A DNA stretch of 64,000 nt from a virus, in the IMG/VR virus record IMGVR_UViG_3300031997_000001, positions 124,001-188,000 of that record; one strand, 5' to 3'. The notes beneath the pieces are model-generated. The model did not search any database. It had not been told where the DNA came from and was given only the letters and a program-made list of their open reading frames with translations. Position numbers and translations under genes: made by a program. This document shows positions 57,393 through 64,000 of the stretch, one piece after another (within the stretch, counting starts at the first letter, position 1; every line of letters begins with the position of its first letter).

Positions 57393-57754
57393 TTGTCCCC
57401 CTCCATGGTCAGGTCGTCGGCGGAGGCCTTCGCGTCCGCCAGCGCGCTGCGGATGGGACCGTTCGGGTCGCTCGGCTCCACTGCGTCCTCTCCCAAGAGG
57501 ATCCGCTGGCCCAGGTTCCCGAGGGTCTGGAACAGCGGCAGGCCGAGGCACTTCTCGATGACCGCCTTGCCGACGTCCTTGCGCAGCTTCTCGGGAAGCG
57601 TGTCCTGTCGGATGTAGATGATCTTCTTCTTTTCCTCACCGGGGGAGGTGCTGACCTCCATGGTGATGAATTCCGGCGCTCCCGGTTCCAGGACCGAGGC
57701 GGTCTCGTTCAGGGTCGGGAGACGACGGAACTTCGGCGGAACGCGTTTGGGCAT
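57389..57754 (-). CDS. Hypothetical protein with internal LGNLGQRIL motif
   Basis: 121 residues. ITMEVSTSPGEEKKKIIYIR then helix PEKLRKDVGKAVIEKCL. FQTLGNLGQRILLGED (about residues 82-97) is a copy of the recurring motif in mid-protein. Acidic end. Function unknown. Confidence 0.7.
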   Translation of the reverse strand: MPKRVPPKFRRLPTLNETASVLEPGAPEFITMEVSTSPGEEKKKIIYIRQDTLPEKLRKDVGKAVIEKCLGLPLFQTLGNLGQRILLGEDAVEPSDPNGPIRSALADAKASADDLTMEGDK

Positions 57755-57762
57755 CTGGCCTC

Positions 57763-58005
57763 CTAGGTGGCATGAATCACGACGGACCAGGCCTTCCTTA
57801 CCTCAAGACTGGAGAAGTAGAAGCAGTCGCTTCCACCCACGCGCTCGAGGGACTTCACGACGAGCGATTTGTACAACTCCATTGAGCGGAGTGCGGCTAA
57901 CGCGTCCTCCGGGCTGGATGTCTTGGACTTGACCTGGATGGCGATATGGACCGTAGATCCAGACGCCAGTGTGATGCGCCAGATGTCGCAGTGCTTGTCT
58001 TCCAT
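57763..58005 (-). CDS. Hypothetical protein
   Basis: 80 residues from ATG at 58005 (AGGACAGCC upstream). Beta-alpha-beta: WRITLASGSTVHIAIQVKS, DALAALRSMELYKSLVVKSL, AWSVVIHAT. Reads like a compact alpha/beta protein. ATGA-type junction upstream. Confidence 0.7.
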   Translation of the reverse strand: MEDKHCDIWRITLASGSTVHIAIQVKSKTSSPEDALAALRSMELYKSLVVKSLERVGGSDCFYFSSLEVRKAWSVVIHAT

Positions 58006-58013
58006 GGCTGTCC

Positions 58014-58421
58014 TCAATTCACGAGGGACTGGGCGCGCTTCAGGAGTTCCTCATCCTGGGCGACCTGTCCAAGCGACTGCATGATCTCCTGCGTCGGCGG
58101 GCTGCCTTCGTCCTTGGCCTTGGCGATGAGAGCCTTCGCCTCGGCGACGTGCTGGTCGAACCTCACCTTGAGCTTGGCCACGTCCTCCGGGCTGGGCGGA
58201 CACACGAGACTCGCGTACCGGGAGGGAACGAGAGAGGGGACGACGGTAGCGAAGATGTTGCCGCCGCCCAGGATCTTCCCCAGCTCCCCCAGCATGCCTT
58301 TGATCTCCAAAGGCGATGGCATTCCCTCGGGCTCCTCGCCGCCCCCGAAGGCGCCCCCGTATTCGCCGTTGGGGTCAGGCCCCTCGAACTCTTCTGGCTC
58401 GTCCGGATCTTCCATGTTCAT
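58014..58421 (-). CDS. Hypothetical protein with acidic Gly-rich start
   Basis: 135 residues. The first 35 are Glu/Asp/Pro/Gly-rich and disordered (EDPDEPEEFEGPDPNGEYGG). The rest is helical (LEIKGMLGELGKILGG, AEAKALIAKAKDEG). It is first behind the promoter at 58440, with AGGAGA before the ATG. Confidence 0.72.
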   Translation of the reverse strand: MNMEDPDEPEEFEGPDPNGEYGGAFGGGEEPEGMPSPLEIKGMLGELGKILGGGNIFATVVPSLVPSRYASLVCPPSPEDVAKLKVRFDQHVAEAKALIAKAKDEGSPPTQEIMQSLGQVAQDEELLKRAQSLVN

Positions 58422-58439
58422 ATACGTTCTCCTAGGAAC

Positions 58440-58469
58440 AGTATATCAGGGAGGGAAATCCCCTGTCAA
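58440..58469 (-). promoter_or_regulatory. Sigma70-like promoter with palindromic spacer
   Basis: On the minus strand TTGACA is at 58469-58464 and TATACT at 58445-58440, with an 18-bp spacer. GGGGATTTCCC follows TTGACA. The best of the minus-strand set. It probably drives the long run from 58421 to about 39257. Confidence 0.8.
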
Positions 58470-58476
58470 CTATTCC

Positions 58477-58875
58477 TCAGTACGAGCAGTATAGGACAAG
58501 CCATACCCCGAACGTCCCCTTGAGTTCCCATTCCTCGGACCTTTTCAGCATGAAGGCCCGCACGGAGTCGAGGGTGGATGGGTTGTACAGGAACGGTCCA
58601 TCACTCCTGACCTCTGCCACCTGCTTGCCGACGATCACTTCGTCGCCTTCGGAATCTCCGACCGGGTAGACGCGGTATCCCAAGTATTCGCCGTCGTCTT
58701 CATTGTAGCCCTTGACGGGGCGGGGTTCTGTTGTCCACGATTGCTTCCCGCATTCCGGACAGAACTTCGCCCCCTTCTTCGGATGGGCGCATCCGGACAC
58801 CTTCCGCTCCGGCATCAAATCGGAACGCTTGACCTTGATGCCGCAGATTAGCCAAGTCGTATAGTCCACGCTCAT
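58477..58875 (-). CDS. Zinc-containing hypothetical protein
   Basis: 132 residues. GCAHPKKGAKFCPECGKQSW is a C.H/C..C cluster at residues 28-45, as in small zinc ribbons. Beta strands and helices follow. Last gene of the run from the promoter at 61375. Function unknown. Confidence 0.72.
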   Translation of the reverse strand: MSVDYTTWLICGIKVKRSDLMPERKVSGCAHPKKGAKFCPECGKQSWTTEPRPVKGYNEDDGEYLGYRVYPVGDSEGDEVIVGKQVAEVRSDGPFLYNPSTLDSVRAFMLKRSEEWELKGTFGVWLVLYCSY

Positions 58876-58888
58876 GGACTCTCCTTGG

Positions 58889-59410
58889 TCATGCTTTCAT
58901 TCCCATTTGGAATCCCATGGGCGGACGCTTGATGCTGCCTTCCTCGTCCCCCTCCCCTTCCTTGTAGAAGATCGACCGGGTGCCGAGCTTCGTGGCGATG
59001 GGCAGTTTGATGCCGTCCCCGCCGTAGGAACTGCCGAACATGAACAGCCCCTCGCCGGGCTCCGTGGCTCCCAGCTCCCGATAACACTTCCCGTCCCAGA
59101 CCAGCTCGATAGCCTCTCCCCACTCGATGCCCTTGAGCTTCTGGTCCCGGTCATAGCAATAGTCGCGGAGCCAGACATTGGCGACGTCGATGTCAAGGTC
59201 CTTGTGGCGGGCGACGACCTCAAGGCTCTGGGATTCGGTCACGACGAGTTCCGTGTTGGGGAACAGGAACGTCGGCTTCCCGCCCACGAGGCGGGCGTTC
59301 AGGAACACGATCCTCGGGTTGCGGTCGGGCTCGACGGTTTGCCCATGCCACTCCCCCGATCCATGGTCGATATTCTTCACGCGGGCCACGACTATGGTGA
59401 AAATGTCCAT
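58889..59410 (-). CDS. Hypothetical protein
   Basis: 173 residues from ATG at 59410. Beta-rich: IFTIVVARVKNIDHGS, RIVFLNARLVGGKPTFLF, TELVVTESQSLEVVA, then GLFMFGSSYGGDGIKLP. Looks like one globular beta domain. TGATG-type overlap upstream. Confidence 0.7.
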   Translation of the reverse strand: MDIFTIVVARVKNIDHGSGEWHGQTVEPDRNPRIVFLNARLVGGKPTFLFPNTELVVTESQSLEVVARHKDLDIDVANVWLRDYCYDRDQKLKGIEWGEAIELVWDGKCYRELGATEPGEGLFMFGSSYGGDGIKLPIATKLGTRSIFYKEGEGDEEGSIKRPPMGFQMGMKA

Positions 59411-59598
59411 CAAACCCGGTCTCCTTCCACCACCTGCAGGAACTGGGCCTGCAGGTCTTTCTCGACCTGGGTCCAGTCCTTGGCGATCTCCTCGTCCGTC
59501 ATTCCCTCTCTCTTGCAGACCTCGTAGTGCGTCTCCTTCAGATCAGGACTGCGCGGGAGGGGCGGGCGGAGCGACGGGCTGAGCGGGTACGTTCGCAT
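59410..59598 (-). CDS. Hypothetical protein
   Basis: 62 residues. Pro/Leu/Arg-rich first 15 (SLRPPLPRSP) overlap the upstream gene; then helical (EEIAKDWTQVEKDLQAQFLQ). The genuine start may be later. Function unknown. Confidence 0.55.
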   Translation of the reverse strand: MRTYPLSPSLRPPLPRSPDLKETHYEVCKREGMTDEEIAKDWTQVEKDLQAQFLQVVEGDRV

Positions 59599-60199
59599 TC
59601 GGAGCCTCCTTCACGGGAGCGGGGGCGAGGGCCTGTGTGGGCTTCGCCTTGGGGATGACGGTGACCGGACCCTTGGCGGGCTTCACAGTGACCGGGCGGT
59701 AATTGTGGTGCTCGACCTGCTCGGGCTTGGCCTTCTTGATGGGCTTGGGACTGGCCGTCGGGCCGCCGCCGACCCGCTTGTAGCCGCGGTCCATGAGCCG
59801 GGCGACCAGCTGGGCGTAGTCCTTAAACGCGAACACGCTGCCGGTCTTCCCCTGCTTGCCCAGGGAGGCGTTGTACGTGTTGAAGGCGCGGTACTTCTTG
59901 GTGATCCGGTTGACGATCACGTGGGCCTCTGCCTTCACGCCCTTGTGGTCGAACGCCATCGGCTTCGACCAGCGCTCGCCGGCGATCGACTTGAAGTCGA
60001 ACTTCGGGGTGCCGCTCACCTTCTGCGTCGCCATCTGTTCCTCCTTCTTGGATGAGATGATCCGCGTGCAGTGGACGACCGCACGGGCGCCGCTCTTTAT
60101 GTCTTCGACCTCGACCTGACTCCGGTCCCGCCGGACCTCGCGGAACAGCTCCGGCATCGCCTTCCCGTCAGGACCGACGACGCGAAACCCTTCGCGCAT
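59543..60199 (-). CDS. Hypothetical basic protein with Pro-rich tail
   Basis: 218 residues from ATG at 60199. A second ATG at 60034 has AAGGAGGAACAG upstream and begins a plausible 163-residue protein in the same frame, so two products are possible. The middle has AEAHVIVNRITKKYRAFNTY. The last 65 are Pro/Ala/Lys-rich and probably disordered. Confidence 0.65.
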   Translation of the reverse strand: MREGFRVVGPDGKAMPELFREVRRDRSQVEVEDIKSGARAVVHCTRIISSKKEEQMATQKVSGTPKFDFKSIAGERWSKPMAFDHKGVKAEAHVIVNRITKKYRAFNTYNASLGKQGKTGSVFAFKDYAQLVARLMDRGYKRVGGGPTASPKPIKKAKPEQVEHHNYRPVTVKPAKGPVTVIPKAKPTQALAPAPVKEAPNANVPAQPVAPPAPPAQS

Positions 60200-60452
60200 G
60201 CTCCTCCCTCCTTGGCACGATGCCGATCTGGATGTCCCTTCCCACGGTGCGGACCATGTGGAGCGCGTCCTCCAGCCTCTTGACTCCGTCGAGGGTGAGG
60301 ACCGCGTGGATCGTCTCCGAGTGAGCCCTCCCGATCAGGCCGATGGTGACCATGTCGCCGACCTTCCTCGCCACGAGGTAGCGGGGCGACAGGAAGCCGT
60401 TGCGCTTGGCTTGCCTGACCTGGAGGACGACGAGCGTGTTGATCTTCAGCAT
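60168..60452 (-). CDS. Hypothetical small SH3-like protein
   Basis: 94 residues. Strands KINTLVVLQVRQAKRNG, YLVARKVGDMVTIGLI and IHAVLTLDGVKRL, helix LEDALHMV, strand RDIQIGIV. Ends Arg-rich, overlapping the next gene. Possibly a nucleic-acid-binding barrel; assignment by pattern only. Confidence 0.65.
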   Translation of the reverse strand: MLKINTLVVLQVRQAKRNGFLSPRYLVARKVGDMVTIGLIGRAHSETIHAVLTLDGVKRLEDALHMVRTVGRDIQIGIVPRREEHARRVSRRRS

Positions 60453-60643
60453 GCCGTCTTCTCCTTCTCCTCCTCACTCATCTTCACCCAGGCCGAACCA
60501 TCCCAACGGTAGACCAGCCCATCTACCGTCGCATTCAAGGCATCGTCCAACGTCGGGAAAGCAAAAGCCACCACCCCCCGGCTCCTGTCCTCGATGCCGA
60601 AATCGAAACCACCCACATGCTTCTGATTGACCAAATCCATCAT
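60446..60643 (-). CDS. Hypothetical protein
   Basis: 65 residues. FDFGIEDRSRGVVAFAFPTL, then helix DALNATVDGLVYRW. Small alpha/beta. Overlaps the SH3-like gene by 7 bases. No family recognised. Confidence 0.68.
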   Translation of the reverse strand: MMDLVNQKHVGGFDFGIEDRSRGVVAFAFPTLDDALNATVDGLVYRWDGSAWVKMSEEEKEKTAC

Positions 60644-60708
60644 TATCTCCTTGAGTTGGCTGATCCCCTAAAGGCCCGCCGCCCGATGCGGACGGCGGGC
60701 CGTGTGGT

Positions 60709-61329
60709 TTACTTCGCCCGGAGCGAGGGCTTGGTGGGCTTGAGGATCCCCTGCTCGAGCAGGCCCTTGGCCTTCGCCTCGATCTTCTCGTCCATCACGA
60801 TCCCGTGGTGGAGAGCCTCGGTCGGCACGTAATACTGCTCGACCACGAGGTAGTCCTTGAACTTGTCGATGCCGATGGCCTCGATGATCCGCTTCAGGCC
60901 GTCCGGGTCGTTGACCGCCTTCTCGCTGAGGCTGATCTCGGTGACCTTCTTGACCAGCTTGTCCATCTCGTCGCCGAAGGCCTTCTCCAGCGCGTCCTTG
61001 GCGTCGGTGGGGACCTTGCTGTACTTGTTCTGGGTGACCAGCAGCAGGGCCTCGTTGAGCACCACGGCGCTCTCGAACCGGCCGAGGGCGCGGAGTTCCT
61101 TGATGCGGGCGGCCAGGGCCTTGGGCATGATTTCCTCTTCCGCGGTCGCCTGCGCTGCCGCGGCGTTCTTGCTGTCCTGCTTGGCCTTCAGGAAGGCGGC
61201 CACGTCCTTGTCGATGCCGGGGACGGTGATCGTCGGGGTCTTGCTCTTCGACTTCGTCGCGGGCTTGTTGGCCGCGAGCCCGGCGAGCAGGTCGTTCACG
61301 TCGATGGTCTTGTCGGAGGTCTTCGCCAT
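60709..61329 (-). CDS. Hypothetical protein, likely highly expressed
   Basis: 206 residues. First gene after the promoter at 61375, with AGGAGTTG before the ATG. The N-terminal 60 are Ala/Lys/Thr-rich and flexible; the rest is helical (RIKELRALGRFESAVVLNEA, DGLKRIIEAIGIDKF). No family recognised. Confidence 0.72.
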   Translation of the reverse strand: MAKTSDKTIDVNDLLAGLAANKPATKSKSKTPTITVPGIDKDVAAFLKAKQDSKNAAAAQATAEEEIMPKALAARIKELRALGRFESAVVLNEALLLVTQNKYSKVPTDAKDALEKAFGDEMDKLVKKVTEISLSEKAVNDPDGLKRIIEAIGIDKFKDYLVVEQYYVPTEALHHGIVMDEKIEAKAKGLLEQGILKPTKPSLRAK

Positions 61330-61374
61330 GGTCGCAACTCCTAGAAAGGGGTGGATGCTTCCGTCAACAGGCGT

Positions 61375-61404
61375 ATTCTATCAGGGAGCGTATCTTATTG
61401 TCAA
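61375..61404 (-). promoter_or_regulatory. Sigma70-like promoter
   Basis: On the minus strand TTGACA is at 61404-61399 and TAGAAT at 61380-61375, with an 18-bp spacer. The spacer ends CTCCCTGA like the one at 58440, but has no palindrome. Confidence 0.75.
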
Positions 61405-61459
61405 TTATTTGAAATACAGTCTAGAATTCTCCTCAATTGGGGAATCTTGAGAATGGAGA

Positions 61460-61699
61460 CTACGCAGGGACGGCCTCGATGCAGTTGCGGGTCTTCTCGT
61501 CCATCCCGTACAGCTGGTCCCGCAAGGCCTTGATCATCTTCTCGACGTCCTCTTCCGAGAGCTCGTCAGGTTCGCCCATCATATGATCCCATATGTAGTC
61601 GGCCAGTGCGGGGATGAACTTCTTGTCCAGCTGCCTGACGCTCTGGACTTTGCCGGCCATCATCTTGACGTCGCTGACGAACTGGTCAACCTTGGTCAT
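61460..61699 (-). CDS. Hypothetical protein
   Basis: 79 residues from ATG at 61699 (AGGAGG upstream). Helical: QFVSDVKMMAGKVQSVRQL, ALADYIWDHMMGEPDELSEE, DVEKMIKALRDQLYG. Reads like a small four-helix or regulatory protein; no family recognised. Confidence 0.7.
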   Translation of the reverse strand: MTKVDQFVSDVKMMAGKVQSVRQLDKKFIPALADYIWDHMMGEPDELSEEDVEKMIKALRDQLYGMDEKTRNCIEAVPA

Positions 61700-61709
61700 C
61701 AGGCTCCTC

Positions 61710-62132
61710 CTAGTCAGGACCCGTGGTGCTCGAGAGGAATGAGTCGCCGCCCTTCTTGTAGCTGTGCGTATGTCCCTTCCTGGAAGCCCCTCGTGCCAGA
61801 GGCTCGACCGCATCCAGCCGCTTCTGGAGTTCCTTGAGCCAGATCGCCAGCGGCAGGATCTCGCCAGGAATCCGCTCGTTCGAGGAGGCGAGAGCGTGCT
61901 TGGTCGCGGCCAGCTCGTCCCGGAGCTTGGCACACTCGGCCTTGGTGACGGTCAGCTCCTTGAGCACTTCGGGTTGCTCGGACGGCAGCGTCTTCTCCAT
62001 CTCCCGCTGCTCGCGCAGGACAGCTTGGAGCTGCGTATTGAGCTTGCTGATCTCCCGGTCCTTGCTCCCGTCATCGCAACCGAGGATCGTGAGCGGGATC
62101 AGCAGAATGACTAGAGAGAAGAGTCGGTTCAT
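61710..62132 (-). CDS. Lipoprotein with coiled coil
   Basis: 140 residues. Signal peptide MNRLFSLVILLIPLTILGC with a lipobox (TILG-C), then polar Asp-Asp-Gly-Ser. Residues 28-100 are charged and heptad-like. A lipid-anchored, coiled-coil protein in a phage can be an outer spanin, an exclusion protein or a lysis modulator. No overlapping inner-spanin gene is seen. Confidence 0.8.
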   Translation of the reverse strand: MNRLFSLVILLIPLTILGCDDGSKDREISKLNTQLQAVLREQREMEKTLPSEQPEVLKELTVTKAECAKLRDELAATKHALASSNERIPGEILPLAIWLKELQKRLDAVEPLARGASRKGHTHSYKKGGDSFLSSTTGPD

Positions 62133-62145
62133 GATGCCTCCTGTG

Positions 62146-62424
62146 TTAGAGTTCCTGAAGGCCCAGATCCGGACCGCGACGGCTGGTCTCCTCCACGAGG
62201 ACGGGCTTGGGCCGCGCCTTCTCCTCTTCCTGCTTGATCAGCTGCTTGAGCCCGTAGTTCACCTGCCGGAGCTCGTACTCGCTCTTGAGCTCGCCGTCCT
62301 TCACGGTGAGCCGGCGGGTCTCTGCGGCGATCGCCTTCCCCTTCCCGAGCCTGGCCAGGTTATCCATGACCTGGGTGATCAGCTCAAGTTGCTGATCCGT
62401 CGGGGCCTTGGTTGTCGCGTTCAT
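62146..62424 (-). CDS. Hypothetical helical protein
   Basis: 92 residues from ATG at 62424 (GGGAGATG upstream). Helices ELITQVMDNLARLG and YELRQVNYGLKQLIKQEEEK. Basic C-terminal end. ATGA overlap with the zinc gene upstream. Function unknown. Confidence 0.7.
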   Translation of the reverse strand: MNATTKAPTDQQLELITQVMDNLARLGKGKAIAAETRRLTVKDGELKSEYELRQVNYGLKQLIKQEEEKARPKPVLVEETSRRGPDLGLQEL

Positions 62425-62639
62425 GATTTCATCTCCCTGTGTTGCTTGCAGTGCTCGGCGCAGCAATACCCGCCATTGTGCGTGGTGAGCTTGTCGCATC
62501 CGGGCAGCGCACATTTCCTCGCTTCCCGCTCCTTCTTACGCAGGAAGGATGGGAGGCCGAAGATACCGGTGAGCCCGGCAAAGACCATCTTCGATTCGTG
62601 GCTCAAGAACCGCCATGTGCCACGGCACAGGCGCTCCAC
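62421..62639 (-). CDS. Zinc-binding protein
   Basis: 72 residues from GTG at 62639 (AGGAAG upstream). Hydrophobic MVFAGLTGIFGLPSFL, then CALPGCD and CCAEHCKQH, a C..C/C..H..C site. Short distance to the next gene. Function unknown. Confidence 0.65.
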   Translation of the reverse strand: MERLCRGTWRFLSHESKMVFAGLTGIFGLPSFLRKKEREARKCALPGCDKLTTHNGGYCCAEHCKQHREMKS

Positions 62640-62649
62640 CAGATCTTCC

Positions 62650-63210
62650 TCATCCGAGGATCTCCTTGGCGAGGGCCTCGATGTTCTTGGTCTTCTGCTC
62701 CGTGGATACCGTCTGCTTGGTCGACTTCGCGCCTCTGCAGGCTACGCACAGCTTGACCTGGAAGAGGTCTGAGGTATGTACCAATCGCGCCGCCTTGCAC
62801 TTGGCGCAGGTGATCTCGATGGTCCACTTCTTGGCGGCGGGCTGGTAGTAGAGCGTGCCCGCTTTCGCGTGCGGGTACTTCTTGAGCAGGGCTGCCTCGT
62901 CCGGCCCCTTGGTCTTGAGCGTCGGGATTCTGGGCTTCTTCGTCCCGTCCGGATTCCTGCTCTTCATCGCCCTCGCCGAGGCCGCATTGGTCTCCGACTT
63001 GGGCTTGAGCTTCTTGTTCTTGTCGACGATCGCCTTGACGATGGCGAGTCCCGGAGTCTTGACCGGCTTGGCTTGAGTCTGGCCCTCGGCGACGACCAGC
63101 ACCGGCACGTCGGCCTTCGGCGGCTTCGGCTTGACCGGCTTGTCGATCAGCCTCTGGCCGAGGCCCAGGTTCTTCTCGAGCTGGCTCTGCAACGCTTCCA
63201 TCTCGTCCAT
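62650..63210 (-). CDS. Zinc-ribbon basic protein with N-terminal LGLGQRL motif
   Basis: 186 residues. EKNLGLGQRLIDKP near residue 20 is a variant of the recurring motif. The middle is Lys/Pro-rich, and CAKCKAARLV and CVACRGAK form a C..C/C..C ribbon near residue 145. Basic overall, so nucleic-acid binding is likely. Confidence 0.72.
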   Translation of the reverse strand: MDEMEALQSQLEKNLGLGQRLIDKPVKPKPPKADVPVLVVAEGQTQAKPVKTPGLAIVKAIVDKNKKLKPKSETNAASARAMKSRNPDGTKKPRIPTLKTKGPDEAALLKKYPHAKAGTLYYQPAAKKWTIEITCAKCKAARLVHTSDLFQVKLCVACRGAKSTKQTVSTEQKTKNIEALAKEILG

Positions 63211-63229
63211 ATTTGGCTCCTTGCCAGAT

Positions 63230-63685
63230 TTATGCCGCCTGAATGTTGGCCTTCCAGCCGAAGCGGGACAGCTCCGCCCACGCGTCGAGCACGTCCTCGA
63301 TGCCGGCGGTCATCACCAGGTCCGCGGCCAGCAGGTTCTCACGGTGCTCACCCCCGCGGGAGGCGAACAGGTTCGAGCCCTTGCCCGAGACGGGGGAGAT
63401 GGACGCGTAGTCCGCCTTCTTGGGAAGGGATCCCTCTTCCATCTGGCCGTCCGAGAGGCCGAGGTGCTTCCAGAGCTCCCACATCGCGTGGAAGCTGCCG
63501 GTGGCCACGAAGGGCCGCGTGCTCCCGTTCCGCACCGTGAGCTTGTAGAAGCGGGGGACGGACAGGTCGATGGCGACGATCGCGTCCGGCTTGAAGATCG
63601 TGTTGCTCCCGCGGACGCCGCGCCGGGTCGTGTAGTGGTCGGTCCAGCCGATCGGGCCGTCCACGCCGAGAAGGGTCTGCGACAT
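63230..63685 (-). CDS. Hypothetical protein
   Basis: 151 residues from ATG at 63685 (AGGAGACC upstream). Beta-rich with AIVAIDLSVPRFYKLTVRNG, then a helical end (LLAADLVMTAGIEDVLDAW). No family recognised. Confidence 0.7.
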   Translation of the reverse strand: MSQTLLGVDGPIGWTDHYTTRRGVRGSNTIFKPDAIVAIDLSVPRFYKLTVRNGSTRPFVATGSFHAMWELWKHLGLSDGQMEEGSLPKKADYASISPVSGKGSNLFASRGGEHRENLLAADLVMTAGIEDVLDAWAELSRFGWKANIQAA

Positions 63686-63695
63686 GGTAGGTCTC

Positions 63696-64000
63696 CTAGA
63701 GGGGGACGACGGTGGCCGTGCCCACTTCCGTGTCGAACTCGACGGTGATCTGCTCACCCCACCTCACGAACTTCGACAGGGCCTCCTCGATCTGCTCGCG
63801 CATCTCCGTCAGTTCGTCCGTGCCTGAGCCGATCGCCTCCTGTATGGCCATGTCCACGACGTCCGGGGTCTTGAACATGACCCTGATCTTGTTATCCTTC
63901 GGGTCGGGGTCTTGGGCTTCGGATGCCTTCATCGCCAGGGCCGCTTTCGGTCCGATCTCGGTGGGCTTGAGCCTCTTGAAGAAGGCGTCGCACTTGTCCA
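63696..64000 (-). CDS. Hypothetical protein, 5' end outside window
   Basis: The frame is open to the right edge; at least 101 residues. An internal ATG at 63932 could serve as a start for a 78-residue version. Residues KIRVMFKTPDVVDMAIQEA and QITVEFDTEVGTATVV look like a compact alpha/beta domain. Acidic. No family recognised. Confidence 0.65.
   Translation of the reverse strand, partial: DKCDAFFKRLKPTEIGPKAALAMKASEAQDPDPKDNKIRVMFKTPDVVDMAIQEAIGSGTDELTEMREQIEEALSKFVRWGEQITVEFDTEVGTATVVPL

Noticed and set aside
1-64000. Genome-wide recoding of TAG as an amino acid
   Set aside because: Many genes on both strands end properly at TAG, often as part of a ribosome-binding site. Only local or timed suppression fits.
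1-64000. CRISPR arrays, insertion sequences or phage attachment sites
   Set aside because: No regularly spaced repeats, no transposase, no integrase and no tRNA-end duplication were seen.

Overview
The window looks like part of a large, GC-rich tailed-phage genome, probably a jumbo phage or one assembled from a metagenome. The evidence is dense packing, many genes of 40-200 codons overlapping by ATGA or TGATG, strong AGGAGG-type ribosome-binding sites, two large unrecognised proteins that could be virion parts, several nucleic-acid ligases, homing endonucleases, and no ribosomal or core metabolic genes. The host cannot be named; sigma70-like promoters and Shine-Dalgarno sites indicate a bacterium.

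Layout. (a) 1-8,665, + strand: a large protein cut by the left edge, a tail-anchored coiled-coil protein, a receiver-like protein, a ubiquitin-sized beta-grasp protein, a consensus promoter followed by a hairpin-rich untranslated stretch, a peptidyl-tRNA-hydrolase-like gene with an in-frame amber codon, a tRNA with anticodon CUA (amber suppressor), an unknown 640-residue protein, an RNA ligase, an HNH-like protein and a PLD-like protein. (b) 8,640-21,481, mostly minus strand: a sugar and small-molecule modification island with five glycosyltransferase-like proteins, four SAM methyltransferases, two tandem radical-SAM paralogues and an acetyltransferase. A 1,016-residue protein of unknown role (10,163-13,213, + strand) sits inside it. 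(c) 21,661-64,000, almost all minus strand: about 100 small genes, most of unknown function, in long operons. Recognisable ones are RtcB, an XRE regulator, a fusion of a LigD-type 3'-phosphoesterase to a PolX polymerase, an SF2 helicase, a WGR-domain protein, an NAD-dependent DNA ligase split in two by a LAGLIDADG endonuclease gene, an ATP-type ligase, a free-standing HNH endonuclease, a Ycf46-like AAA+ ATPase with DUF1257 and DUF2997 partners (two sets), and a lipoprotein.

Transcription. Six promoter-like sites divide the minus-strand half into plausible operons. They lie near 61.4, 58.45, 39.24, 32.15, 28.6 and 24.5 kb. Four have TTGACA, an 18-bp spacer and a TATAAT-like hexamer, and three of those carry a small G/C palindrome just downstream of TTGACA that could be an operator. 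The XRE regulator at 31.8-32.1 kb is the obvious candidate to bind it.

How the genes may work together. Two themes stand out. One is end repair and ligation of DNA and RNA: RNA ligase, RtcB, split LigA, an ATP ligase, PE-PolX, a WGR protein and a helicase. The other is translation: an amber-suppressor tRNA next to a peptidyl-tRNA hydrolase gene whose third codon is amber. TAG is also the usual stop codon of the minus-strand genes, where it overlaps the next Shine-Dalgarno site, so suppression would have to be weak, late or gene-specific. A short peptide motif of the form F-G-x-L-G-x-R-x-L recurs in at least seven otherwise unrelated minus-strand proteins.
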